Of a DNA stretch of 64,000 nt, positions 1 to 13,470 are shown piece after piece. The position numbers and the translations under genes were made by a program. Within the stretch, counting starts at the first letter, position 1; every line of letters begins with the position of its first letter. Source of the stretch: Elysia crispata (Eukaryota > Mollusca > Gastropoda > Plakobranchidae); contig JAWDGP010004617.1 in assembly GCA_033675545.1 (NCBI GenBank), forward strand, positions 56,001 through 120,000, written 5' to 3'. The notes under the pieces are model-generated. The model worked only from the letters and a program-made list of their open reading frames with translations, was not told the origin of the DNA and made no database searches.

Positions 1-14
1 AGGAGGACGGTCAG
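1..14 (+). CDS. FURIN: Possible 3' end of the preceding furin-like exon (partial)
   Basis: The first 14 bases end in CAG followed by GTACGC, a reasonable splice donor. Read so that the exon ends on a whole codon, they give E-D-G-Q. Exon A starts in phase 0 with VLWAEQQ, so the joint would read EDGQ-VLWAEQQ. Human furin has PQVQWLEQQ at the same place, so the Q fits. The stretch is far too short to prove anything, and the reading rests only on phase, donor and one matching residue. It could equally be plain intron. If real, it would be the end of the prodomain exon, with the signal peptide and the rest of the prodomain further left. Confidence 0.3.
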
Positions 15-176
15 GTACGCTTTGATCTTTTTCATATATTCTTGTGCATTTATTTTGTGTTTGTGTTATCTTTGCTTACATCTGCCAACGTTCTTTTTCT
101 TCCCCCCTATCTTTTTGTATCTGTTTCTCTACATCTAGTTTATATGTCAATATTTTTATGTCCCCCCCCCTCCCCC

Positions 177-179
<3 letters not shown>

Positions 180-249
<70 letters not shown>
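180..249 (+). repeat. (CT)n microsatellite
   Basis: Uninterrupted CT dinucleotides, preceded by two C runs at 162-176. Apparent Ser-Leu open frames here are repeat translations. Confidence 0.98.
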
Positions 250-252
<3 letters not shown>

Positions 253-781
253 CGACTGTACTTCTAAATTTGGTTGTGTACTAATCTTTTCGATATTTGC
301 TATTCTCTCATTTTTGCTGACAAAAAATTCACCCGTTTTTTGTTAAGTGCAAAGTACTTTTCGAAATAAAAAAAAGCAATACCTATGAACCTTAGCAAGT
401 ATGAGAAAAATAGATAAATAAAAGGAAAGATCAAAATTGAAAACGAGGGAGAAAAAGCCACGAAACAAGTAAACAAGAGGAAAAAGAAAAAGAGATAGAC
501 GCTTTTCTCTACCGTTTAGCTCTTGGCCTGTTCTGTGGGAAGTTGGCATCTTGGGAAGCTAAATGTGTAATTGAAACTTGCTACTTCAGATCCAAGTATA
601 ATATAAACAAGCAGAATGTTTAAATTGAAACAAAATTAAATAAGCAAAAAAAAAAAGTGAATGACAATTATCTGAGCAACATGAAGAACACAAACAAACA
701 AAAAAGCAATAACAGAACAACAGAAATAATGAGCTAAAAAAGGAAATTATATTAATAATAGTATTATAATTAATAATTACA

Positions 782-860
<79 letters not shown>
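782..860 (+). repeat. (AAT)n microsatellite
   Basis: About 26 uninterrupted AAT units, with a looser AT-rich run before it. It could be a retroelement tail, but no element body is evident upstream. Confidence 0.97.
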
Positions 861-1128
861 GGAGACAAAGAGGTTGGAGAGGGATAAGTTCGCTTAAATC
901 CATTACTTACACTAGTTTTCACCCCTTCCTCAACGGAGGAAAAAATTCCGGATAATGCAAGAATGCTTTCATGCTGAAACATTCTTGCCAAGTGAGACTT
1001 ACAATACAATCAAAATTTTCTGCTCGATCTCTATCCATATAGATTTTTTCCACTGTTTAAATTTCCCCGTGCTGCTTGAGTGTGTGTGTATGTGTATGTC
1101 TCTGTCGCAGTCTCTTTATCTATTTTTT

Positions 1129-1130
<2 letters not shown>

Positions 1131-1199
<69 letters not shown>
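1131..1199 (+). repeat. (CT)n microsatellite
   Basis: Pure CT run, preceded at 1080-1100 by a short TG/TATG run. Confidence 0.98.
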
Positions 1200-1201
<2 letters not shown>

Positions 1202-2469
1202 ATTCTCCACATCTTTCTCTCTCCCTTCCATAATTACCCTCTACCATTCCACCTCGGTGTTCAGCCTATGGTCCTGTTTCCCCAGACCTGTCAAAATAAA
1301 TTTATTGAGGACAATAATTGAGACTGGCTACACCTTCGGTCAGTTTGTCACAGCATGTTGGCAGTGTCCGGCGTTGTCCCCACTCAGGTCACAGAGAGAT
1401 CTAGCCGCTGGACGCTGACTACGTTCTCTCTTTTAATTACAATGCAGGCGGATTGACCGCCGACTTGAACAGAAACAATACACAAGTAATCCGCCCACTG
1501 CTGTCCCACAGAGCCTTCATTTCTCCCTCATTTAGTTTCTGAGAATGATGGACAAGGAAGGTGATGCTATGTGTATCTCCACAGGGACGTGAATTCCCTC
1601 TTAATGCTGACATTTTAATTCCTATTTTACTAAGGAACCTGGAGATGGTTGAGACGGCCCCATTTATTCCCTCGAATAATATGCATTTTCGTATCACTGC
1701 ATCGCTAATCTTTATAACATTAGTTTACCGACGCTTAAATCGTTTTAAAATTTTAATATGTTTCTTTTTTAATATTTCCTTTAAACGTCTCCAAAAGTTA
1801 AATGTTTGTGGATAATACCAATGAAGAGTTGAGTTAAAATCTGTTTCTTTCCAACTGGTAACGAGCTTACTTCTAATGATAATGACAGAATCATGAATGA
1901 TATTGCGTCATTGCCTTTTTTATTCTCTTTATTTTCCCTGGCTGCTTTGTCCTACGTCTCTCTTTGTGCCCGACAAATCACGTGACATTCGATTCGGAAT
2001 GAGTCCGGCTGCTCGCTTCCCTACGCCCCTCCCCTTGCTATACGGTTCCTAATACGAAAGAAGCGATTCTTTTATTCTTTTTGACGGTGCCTCTGATAGA
2101 CCCGAGAGAATTGCTCCCAATGCCTCGTCTCAGAGGATCCTTTTAAAAAGCGCATCATTGAGCGTTCTTCATCCCTGATCTCTGGTTTCTGAGCTCTTAC
2201 CCTCTCATTCTGCTCTTGTTTCTAGCTACAAGCTGGCTGCCTACCACCAACCCATTTCAAACTACTACAGACTCGCACACTCACGCGCGGTCACGAAAAA
2301 CTAACATGGTTGTCCCTCACACTGAACTTGCCATCTCGTTTTTTGTGTGTTTTGTTCCCCACTTTTGCTTCATCGAGGGGAAGGGTATACCGCTTCATAA
2401 TTGATCACCGAAAGATGAGAGGCGTGGTCCCATGTCGTGTTCTCTTGATTGAATTTAAAGGGGGGGTCT

Positions 2470-2582
<113 letters not shown>

Positions 2583-4012
2583 AGGTAAAAAAAACGAAAG
2601 ATTTGAAATGAGGAATCTAGCCTAAATGTTATGGTGGTTATATTCTACGGACACCTTATACTCAGACACATACACACACACACTCGTTGCCCACCATTGA
2701 GGCTTCTGGCTTTGCCAGCTTCAATAGAACTGGAACAGGGACGATCACTGGATGTCCCTGGTGTGCATAACATACCCTGAATATCGCATGACACAGGCCT
2801 GGCCATCTCCTTGGAAAATATTGATTTTTGTCAACGCCGCACTACTCGAGGATCACGGTTTCTTCCATGGTGGGTGAGGGATGCTCCTGCTATATTTGGA
2901 ATGTTTTCAGAGAAATTTATTAGTTTACATCACGCGACCGTCCTTATTATCAATTTTCCCCTTGCTAAAGTTTTCGAGGGTAACTTTGGACTCGACAGAT
3001 GGCTCATTTACTCTGTCTGTTTCTGTTGTTACGGGAAGTCAGCTAATTTTCTGTTTTTCTAACCTACTTAAAGACCATTTTAAATGTTTATTTTAAGGCT
3101 ATGAATCGCCGCAATAGTGCCTAAAGGTGATATGATCTACCATGCATAGTAGGAAATAATACCTGCTCATTCATCTTAAACTTTAATCATGGAACTGAAT
3201 GTTTAAACGGGTCTATAAATAGGTTTTGATTTTTGCAAGATTAGCGAATTATTTTTGTTAACTTTTATTAGTTTACTTTTTGGAAATACATGATGGACAG
3301 TAACACCAGTGTTCTCAACAAGCTAGTTCCGAGGGGAAGTTATGTTTGTCACAAAAACATTTGTTGCGCAAAGTCTTGATCTTTTTTTTTTTTTTTTTAA
3401 ATGACGAACGTTTCGTGTTAAAAGTTGAAAGCTAACATAAAAGAGCTTTGGTTACCAGAAAGACGAAACAAAAGGACTAAGAAAGGTCATAAATAAGATT
3501 AACGAAATCGTGGTTCGTTCATTTAATACAGGCGTTTTGATTTTCTCCCCATCAAGCTTAATTCTTCTCCTTCATCTCCTCATCCTTATTTATAATTTTG
3601 TCAACTCGTCTTATGCCATCGTCAAAACCTTTTTCATCAGAATATTGTCTTGCTCTAGAGATGTTGATGGATTTCACTTTAATTACTTAATTTTCCAACT
3701 TCATCATCCCGTTTCTTTCCTATCAGTTTTTCCTCTTTCTCTGAGTCTTTGTCTCCGTGTGTGAGTGCCTTTCTCCTGTTTCTCTTGCTGTTTGCCGCTC
3801 ACTGCGCCATGACCTGAATGTGCCCCATTTTATCGATTTTCATCATTCTTTCTTTTACAGCTTCGGTTATTCCCAAAATCGATTTAGATTCTAGATTCTA
3901 GGTGCGTTCGATTTGATTTATTATATATTTTTTTCTTTTCATATTAATCGCAGATGCAGTTATGTTGTTTGAAACATTAACAACTACAGCAACAGCAGGA
4001 ATACTACAACTG

Positions 4013-4502
<490 letters not shown>

Positions 4503-5257
4503 CTAAGAAGAAACAAAAGCTAGATGATCTATGAAATTTAAGTTAGTGGGAATGCATAGTAACTATCTCGGAAGATGGCAGGAAAGTAATGTTAGTACTG
4601 TTCTGATCTCTAACTTGCCAGCACAAATCATACAGTAACCTCTACAGCATAACCAATAACAATCATAAGTGGGTTTTTTTTTTTCATATGTCCAACCTTA
4701 AGAGCGGTCAATTCAGCTGAGGGAAGAAGGGATAAAAATGATGCTTTAATTGAAACTTGATATATACATCTTGTAAAACCTGCAGCCCATGCTATAGGAA
4801 GAAACACACTGGGTTTTCACGTTACATTTGTGAACTTTGATAAATAGTTTGGAATACGTTTTTTTTTCAAAACAGTTACATGAATTTTATACACGTATTA
4901 TTATATGCATTATCGCATTTATATAAAAAACAAACGAAACTAAATTCCTTAATTGAAATACATTATAACGAAATGTGCAATATTTATGTAATTCTCTAAT
5001 AAGCAATATATTTCCTCCATCTCCCGCCGATCCATTCGCAATGCTTGCAAATGCGTTCTTCTCGTTTCTTGGCGTAGCTTGTGTAACAATACTGTCATTG
5101 TCTTGCATCTATCTAGAATCAATGTCACTTGCAATACTGTTTACAAAATGTGAGGAATGAGCCCTGAACTCACTCCTCAGGTTTACACTTATGCTCCCAG
5201 CGTAGCGATTTTTATCTGAAGACTTCATCGCTGGCCCCGAGCCATCGTAAAATGCTG

Positions 5258-5279
5258 GTTTGGCCAAGGGCGGCCAAAC
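5258..5279. repeat. Short perfect inverted repeat
   Basis: GTTTGGCC, a 6-base spacer, then GGCCAAAC, in a locally GC-rich patch. An 8-bp arm can arise by chance; no function is assigned. Confidence 0.5.
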
Positions 5280-5351
5280 GTTCGACGACAGTTGCTCGCA
5301 TGATAAGAGATAAGTCTGAGAATGAACTGCCTCTCCTCCTGCTTGCTTAAA

Positions 5352-5355
<4 letters not shown>

Positions 5356-5445
<90 letters not shown>

Positions 5446-5449
5446 TCTC
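5356..5449 (+). repeat. (CT)n microsatellite
   Basis: CT run with a single CCC interruption near its right end. Confidence 0.98.
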
Positions 5450-8346
5450 ACATATAAGCACACACCACATCATCCCCTCCCCCCTTTTTCCCGCATTGAA
5501 TTCGATCACTGTCAAAAAATTTCTTTTGCAGAAAATTCAATTGCTCATCATTTTGTACGCTCTTTTTTATCAATAAAAAAGACCCCCCATCCCCCACAAT
5601 GTTTTTTTTTTTTCGTTTTATCGCATAATTTCGTTCATTCTCAACCTTAACCTGATTAAGGCATGCCGAGTTCACGGATTCAAGATGGAGATGCTCAAAG
5701 AAAGAATAGCAAATGGATTGAGGGCGCTTTCAATGTGGTCCATCATTTGTCTTTGAACCATGGTTATCTTTTATACGTTAGATCCCTAATTATAAATGTC
5801 ACAGTCAAATCAAGCACAGAGGGAATGCATACAATAAGTCACTGAAACATGTCTTTGGATTGCATTTTTTAAAACTGTTTCGAAACTTTTTAAATTTGTT
5901 ACTTCCTTTCCTGATGTATATTCGAGGTTCACAAAGTAATTTTTCGTTTATTGCACTTAGAAGCCAGTAGCCATAGACCCAATTTCCTCGGGAAAGAGTT
6001 TTATCTTCAAGCCACCGCGTATATCTTATTTCCGTTTGATCTGCGACTGCACAGCCAAAAACCATCTTATAACGTCGTGCTATGCTCTTGAAAAACTTTC
6101 TTTTTGGGTGTTTTCTCGAGGATTTCCTGCTTGAAGTGACAGCAGTATAAATATTTATTTTCAAGACAAATATTTGCCTTGTGAAGATTTCTTTAATATC
6201 CTGGTGTGAAGCCTTTTCGTTTTTAATGTAGTTTGTTGTGAGTTGATAAAACTCTCATTTACGGTCATTACTTGGCGTAGTTTTTCATAGGTATCATTTT
6301 GCTTGTCGAAATAAGTCTGCTTTCCGTCATAATTCCTTTAAAGCTAGAAGTAAAGAGCAATTCGCGCAGTAATGGACTTTTAAACATAGTTTGCTTTCAG
6401 GGGAAAAGAAAACCAGTTAACCACTTCTTTAAGTTAGCTTTTCTACTACAAGAGTTAGCAATAAACCGTTCCAACTTGTAGTTTGATACCGTGTTAAGGC
6501 CGATGGTGTTGTGTCGTGGGTTGGAGCCTTCACAATCCTTGTTTTGTTCAAGAACTATGTTGAACAGCCATGGCATTTGTGAAGCAGACGAGCCCTCAGC
6601 AAACACTGCTGCTCCCCAAGCGCTGATGTGAAATGATAATCCGAAGAACAGGCCTAAGAGAGGAATTTCTCCATCCCCCTGAGCTGTATGATACAAATCT
6701 ACGCTGACCTTTAATCTTAAATACAATACTGTGGAGGGTTCACCTGTCTATATAAATCATAAAGATACCACACAGCGTGGCAATCTTCTGCAACCTGCCT
6801 GCTCTCCTCCCGCCCTTTTTCCTAGGTTATGTTTTGTGATGTTTTCTTTAAATAATTTTTTCCCTCGTGTCCTTATTCTTTTAAAAGATTCTCTAAAGTT
6901 ATGAGAAAGAAGCAACACACTTCCCCATACAACAGTCATGATAATTAATGAACTCTTAAGGGTGTAGATCTTGATCATAAGATTGCAAGGTACGTTTAGT
7001 TTTTTTTCCCTATAGTACTTTCTCTCAGGCTTTAGTTTTGGAGTACATTAAGATAACTCGTTAGATGTGTGGTATATGTACACTTCAATGTAACTGTAAG
7101 TCATTTTTACTTTGATTTGAAACCTTATTTTTGCGTAATTAGAAAGGATATTACGAATTCTTGATTTTTATTAAAATATTTTTTAAAACAAATTTCACAG
7201 ATTTCAGCACATTTTCAATTCTTTTTTTTTGTTACTTTTTACCGTCTTTTCCAATATACTACAGACTGCGATTACCCACTTTATCAAAGTTCCCTTGTTT
7301 TATTATTACTATTATCGTTGCTGTTGAAGCTTGATCGATTGTGTAGACGTCGACGACGACAACGACAGCAACTTATGTACTCGGTAGTAGACTACGATCA
7401 GATAATAATGCTCGTGTTTGAGTGTTACAACCATATTAGGTAGTATGACGGGATACGAATTTAAGAATGAAGTTCTGCGTGGTTCCCACATTCCACACCT
7501 GTGCAAGTGGTGGTGATGGAGCTGCGGCCTGGCCTCACCTTAAAACGATATAAATTATTTCGTGAATGCATCTCGCCCGATAACACAAGTATCTTTCCAA
7601 AACAGGGACAGAACGTGCTGGCGTTTTGCCACGCAGTTGAAGGAAACATTTTTTTAAACAAAGACAAGCTATGCTTCTTTATAGAGAACTTTTTAAAAAA
7701 CTGTTCCAGCTCGTAACTGAAATGGAATTTTCTAACATGTCTCATTGGCGTGAGTTGTACCCTAGAATTTTTTTTATTGTACTTTTCTTCTTTTTATTCA
7801 ATTTCAAAATACTGTTGTCGCTCTTTTAATCCTCAAAACTTTGCACGTTTTTTTCAAATTTCTATCATTTTTAATTAATTTTCGTTTCTTTTAAAACCAA
7901 AACTACGTCATTTTGATAGACACATGTAATAGTCATTAGAGGGTCGGGTAGCGGGACATCTCATTGCCCAAAGAAAAGTATCGCTTTCTCTTTTCACACC
8001 AATAATGGAGGGAAAAGATGCAAATTTCATTTTAATTACAGTTGATTATTTAAAATTCGATGTTACGTCAATTCAATCCATACAGGACTGTGTAAACATT
8101 ATTGTGACTTGCTTCATATTCCCTTTTTGTGGAAAAACACAAAAAGTACTCAAGAAATATTTCTATATTCTTTTTATCCTCCACTGTCAGGTTCAAATTT
8201 ACAAATTGTTTTCGATTTCCATTTCAATAATCAACTGAACATAAAAACGTGTGTTATGTTCATACTAACTTGTGCGCTCGCAAATACTCTTTGGAAGGTC
8301 TTTGGCAGTAGGACGTCTCCATTATCAGAGAAAAATTTTAAACCCT

Positions 8347-8777
<431 letters not shown>

Positions 8778-9334
8778 GGAAGGGAGGGAGGGGTGGATTT
8801 TTTTGTTAAATACAACTGGGCAATACTAGCGCCTCCTAAAAATGTCTATTTTTACCTTATTTTCTTAGTTTCGTCTTGTCTCTAATCTCATTATTCCGTG
8901 GTAGACGTTTTAATTAGTTTGATTGAGTCCTGTGAACCGAACAGTCAAGACTGACCATATTTAATATCTGCCTTCTATGATTGAGCTAAAGCCGAACAAA
9001 TTAATCATTCATGATGGAAATGTATTTGGAACGTGTTTCAAGTACATTTTTCTTAACAATGTAGGTACAGGAGTATTATTTTGACATATATGTTCTTATA
9101 TTTCAACAGAAATCTTTTCACACCTGTAATGTTGATGTCTATTTAAGTATGCCCTCTCTTTTTCTATTTTTTTTGCTGTCTGCCCTTCTGTCTCTCATAA
9201 CGTGCAATTCTACCTCGATGTATGACTAAGGCTTTCTTTACAGCAAATTATATTCTCCTCATGACTTTCCATTCTCTCCTTGTTTGATGTCAATGTGATC
9301 CATCTTAACACAGGTACTTGAATTATATTGGAGC

Positions 9335-9358
9335 ATATATATATATATATATATATAT
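9335..9358. repeat. (TA)n microsatellite
   Basis: 12 TA units, about 115 bases upstream of the exon A acceptor. Confidence 0.95.
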
Positions 9359-9474
9359 GCATCTGATGGTACGAAAGTTTTCAAGATTTAAAAAGAAATG
9401 CTGCCCTTTATTTGATTGATTTTCTTCTTTTTTTTCTCTCCCCAACATAACAGTTATTGTGTTTCTTTCTGCAG

Positions 9475-9564
9475 GTGTTGTGGGCGGAGCAGCAGGTAGC
9501 CAGGGTGAGAAAGAAGCGCGGTTTTCACTTCAACGATCCAAAGTGGCCTGTCACGTGGTACTTG
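9475..9564 (+). CDS. FURIN: Furin-like proprotein convertase, exon A (prodomain end, RKKR site, start of catalytic domain)
   Basis: Ninety bases, 30 codons, phase 0 at both ends, between a TTTCTTTCTGCAG acceptor and a GTGAGT donor. The peptide begins VLWAEQQVARV, the conserved prodomain end of subtilisin/kexin-like convertases. Next comes RKKR (codons 12-15, 9508-9519), matching the R-X-K/R-R consensus where the family cuts off its own prodomain. Then GFHFNDPKWPVTWYL opens the mature protease. The Asp of NDPKW (9535-9537) aligns with human furin Asp115, a calcium ligand, and the TWYL block is a family hallmark. Furins are calcium-dependent serine proteases of the trans-Golgi and endosomes that cut precursors after basic motifs. 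Furin is favoured over PACE4 or PC5 mainly on the downstream exons. NDPKW alone is also PACE4-like. Confidence 0.93.
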
Positions 9565-11565
9565 GTGAGTTCAATTGAAAATTTAATTAATTAATACCGG
9601 ATGAAAAAAAAATTGCGCGTGTTCCTCATGACTTTAAAATATCCTTCCTGCATCTATGTTTTTGGGAGGGCGAGGCTTCTTATCTCTATCGGTGTCTCTA
9701 TGTTTCCCTCCTTTGTCTATCTGTCTCTGTCTGATTTCTGGGTCACTTTAAGTTTTGCATTCTTTTCTCTGTCTCTCTGCCTCCTCTCTTCCCTGCCTCT
9801 TATCTCTTGACCTCTCTTTGTATTTCCGACTGTTTATCTATTTGTATGTCTGTCTCTATGTGTATGTGGGACAGTCTTTCTGTCTGCCTGTCTGGTCGTC
9901 TGTCTGTCTCTCTTTCCTATTACCCATGGGCAGTACATTTTGCAAATTTTTGCTCTAACACTTTATTTAGCTAGGGTCATCTTTGCCAATTCATCTCCGT
10001 GAATTCTTGAGCGCTCTCTCCTCGTGAACGTTTGAGGGGAAAGGCAAGCACGCGATGAAATGGTGGACGAAGTATACCATATATATCAAGCAGATATTGT
10101 AGCAAACACATCCCCTTTTGTTCTATCTTAGAAGTATTTTGTGTACCGCTCGATAATGTAGTTTCAGGCGGCCTAGAATGATGAGAGCCTTTTCAAAACC
10201 ATTTTTTTAAGGGAAGACCTTATCAGATTCATCCAGTTCTCATAGCCCGGTCAAAGATTTTTTTTTCGGATTTTAAGCAAATGTCCTCAGCTCATCAAAT
10301 CTAGCATTTGAAAAAATAGCTTGTACATTTCTATCTCCGAGAACATTCTGCACATTTGAATGCTACCCTTTTTGCAACCTCAATTTTTATTATTACACCA
10401 AGGAAATCAAACTATATTGGGATTCATTCCAAAATTGATGTCATAGTGTATGAAACATCCGGTTTGATTCAAATTTTCAATATAAACACGGTTGATGACA
10501 TGAAATCGCATTTTTAGGACGATAAAATTCTATGCCATCTTGAGTCTAATTTAGAGAGATAAATCTTAGTTTACACGTTACGATACTGTGAAATAGACTG
10601 GTAAAAAAACAAAACAAAACCACGGCCGATTCTGATCAGCACAACTGATAAACAGCAAAGTTAATAATGATCCTCATCATCTTCAAAGTTAGAGAATTCA
10701 TTAATTTGCTGGCTGATGTCTTGTAAAAACGCTCAAACTTTCACACGTAGCAAAGGCTTTGACTATCATTGCCTTACCAGAATCACCTTCTCAGTAACTA
10801 GAATTGATAAAAGGCCATGCTTACCATCCATCGTTATGGCTCTTTGATCCGTCATCTCATGTATCCCAATCCATTAAACCTCCCATTTCAGTTTTTTCTA
10901 ACTGCCTTACCCCTCCTCCTGTAAGCAAAGGATGAACTGAAAAGGCGTTTATATTACGTAAAAAATCTTGTAATATACAAAATAATAAAAAAAAAAACCT
11001 CTCAAAGAGTGTGTGACCCTAGTAATAAAAAGTTAGACTGTGTACATAAAGATAAGAGCACATGGTAAACTCATCCTCACAGTTCATGTACTGAACAAGT
11101 AAGACTCAAAGTCTGGCTCCATAGATTTGGACTTTGTTTATAGGAATGACTTTGTAAAGAGGGGCCATTTTATCCCATTGACATTTTTATGTAGAACCGC
11201 CTGACCTTTTCGCATTGCAGTGTGAGACAAAAAGGTCAATTGCCTTTTCCGCTTCTTAAGCTGTTGAACGGCATTTATGGGCATTTAGAGTTTTTTTTTT
11301 CTAGAGTAATGTAAATTTACGTCGCACAGGCAATGTTTGAGATGACGCTTTGAGAGAATATACACTTAACGGGTGTTTGCAGGGTAAAAAGGCCTGTGTG
11401 TGGAGGAATGGGTGTCAAAGAGATAGTTAACTAGATTTAGAGACAGATAAAGGTAATAAACAGTGGGGATGACAGATAAAGAATTCTCTATGTTGCTTTT
11501 TTTTTTTTTCAAGGAAAGGAGAGGGGGGTGGAGAAAAAGGGATTCCTAATAATTTTGCAGTCAGC

Positions 11566-11588
11566 TTTTCTTAAGCTACAAATATTTC
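11566..11588. repeat. Related copy of the inverted-repeat arm found at 12620
   Basis: A 23-base stretch containing CTTAAGCTACAAATATTTC matches 12620-12642 at all but one base, 1,054 bases away in the same orientation. It suggests a dispersed family that shares this terminus. Confidence 0.6.
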
Positions 11589-12627
11589 CCATTCGGCATC
11601 TGGTTTTTTTTTTAAATGTTAGTCTTTCCAGTGTCTTTCTGTATTCACCAACCCTTATTATTTTGTCACTCCTAATTGTCTTTTGATCATAAATTTTCAT
11701 TTATTTTCACAAAGAACCAAAGTGATGTTTATCAATAAACAATTTTTAAAAAATTGTTCTGTCAGTATCTTCATGTTCTAAGTTTTGTCTAATTAGCTCC
11801 TGACTTTTTCATACTTTGACCTTTTGTTTTAGTCAATGGCTGACATTGGAAAGCTTTGTTACAATGATAAACATATTCTTTTGCCCTAAGTTCTGATACA
11901 ATTTTAAAGAAATGCCACTATGATATTAACTATAATTAAGCGCTACACGGATCTTGAAAGCGATATGTTTTGCATGCTCCAGATGAAATCTTGGTGTATA
12001 TTTTATATTCTTAACTTTTTATTGAGCCTCCTGAATACAGCCAATCCTGTGAGGGATCATTTTTTTTTCTTTTTTTTGGTCTACAATTATAGGGGCCTCA
12101 TGAGTCCTCAGCTATCCGACATTCAGCCCCAATGCGTAATGCAGAGGGGATTACGATGGCCATTCTTTGCACGCAAACTCCTCTTTCAGATCATTGTCGG
12201 GCAGCGAAAATACAAGGCGGGATCTAAAAAGATAGATGGCGACAGCAAAAATTACAATTATTTATTTGTTAACTCACGCCCTATCCTTCAATGCCTTTCG
12301 ATATATCGATAATTTCCTCGTCCAACTTATAGAAACTCGCAGAAAACAGGGAAGCTAAGGGAAAGATAAATAATTTAGAATTACAGACTTCATTGAAGTT
12401 AAGCTTAGAAGCGTAAATATACAAGATATATATCTTGAAGTATTTGTAGTGTTGTAAACCCAACAAACACACTGGCCCTGCTTAATCAACTATTAAATGT
12501 TTAAAATAATATGTGCTTTATTGCTAACATCAGTGCTATAAATAAATAAATGCCAAGAGAGTCCAATACTCTGAAGGTGACCTTTGGCCAAACATGTCTT
12601 ACAATAAGTTGCTCTCAAATTTTCTTA

Positions 12628-12746
12628 AGTTACAAATATTTCAGATCTTTAGATTTTCGCTTTCGGTCGTAGAAGATAAAAATCTTCTTATGAGAAATCC
12701 TCTGGTCAGAGAGGATATAATCTAAAGATTTGAAATATTTGTAACT
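12628..12746. repeat. Long inverted repeat (MITE-like or foldback hairpin)
   Basis: Arms at 12628-12655 and 12719-12746 are reverse complements over 28 bases with one mismatch. The 63-base loop contains a second perfect hairpin, AGAAGAT-AAAA-ATCTTCT, at 12671-12688. No obvious target-site duplication lies next to the arms. It is directly followed by the palindrome TGCTGCGCAGCA. Confidence 0.85.
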
Positions 12747-13376
12747 GCTGCGCAGCATCAATTACTAAATTACTTGCGTAGAGCGATGTCTCCGTAAAGC
12801 GAACCAAGAATTGAAAATATGCCCAGTGGGCAAGTCGGCTGATGCAAATCAGACAATTGTGAGGACATACTGGCTTTGTCTGCCAAGTGCGCAGCACAAG
12901 CTCACAAATCTTTCGAATGGAATTTTTTGTAAAATGATGATGTCAGACTGGAATGACATTTTTAAGGAACTATTAATTTTATGCATGGGAGATGGTTGCG
13001 CGCTGGAGGTTGTCATGATCTCCACGGTTTTAAAAAAGATGTATTAGCATGAACATAAGAAAAAGGATAAGTTAGACAGCTTTAAGTAACATGAAACAGT
13101 TTTTCATTTTTTTTTTTTTAATTTCGTCAGTTGCTAAATAAAGATAACAAGGGGTTGCACATAACTCTTATATATGAAGTACTGCCAAAACTGCTTTTTT
13201 TTTCAAATCATTCTTGACCATTACGGCTTCTCATGCTTTTCTTAAGTGATTTAGAGGATTGAAGTGCCTTTAGAAGACCAAAAGGCTTGTGGTATAGCTT
13301 GTCGACGTTTTACCTAGTATGTTTTTGCATAGTCTTTTAATCCAAATTTTTTTTAAAATACAGTTTTGAGCTAATT

Positions 13377-13470
13377 AAAAAAAACACATAAACAAAATAA
13401 AGAAACACAAAAAAAAAACAACAAAAAAACAAAAAACAAAAACAAAAACAAAAAAAACAAACAAAACTAA
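13377..13470. repeat. A-rich low-complexity run with C interruptions
   Basis: Long A runs broken by single C (AAAACAAAAAC type). Similar tracts lie at 16722-16780 and 37930-38000. Confidence 0.9.
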
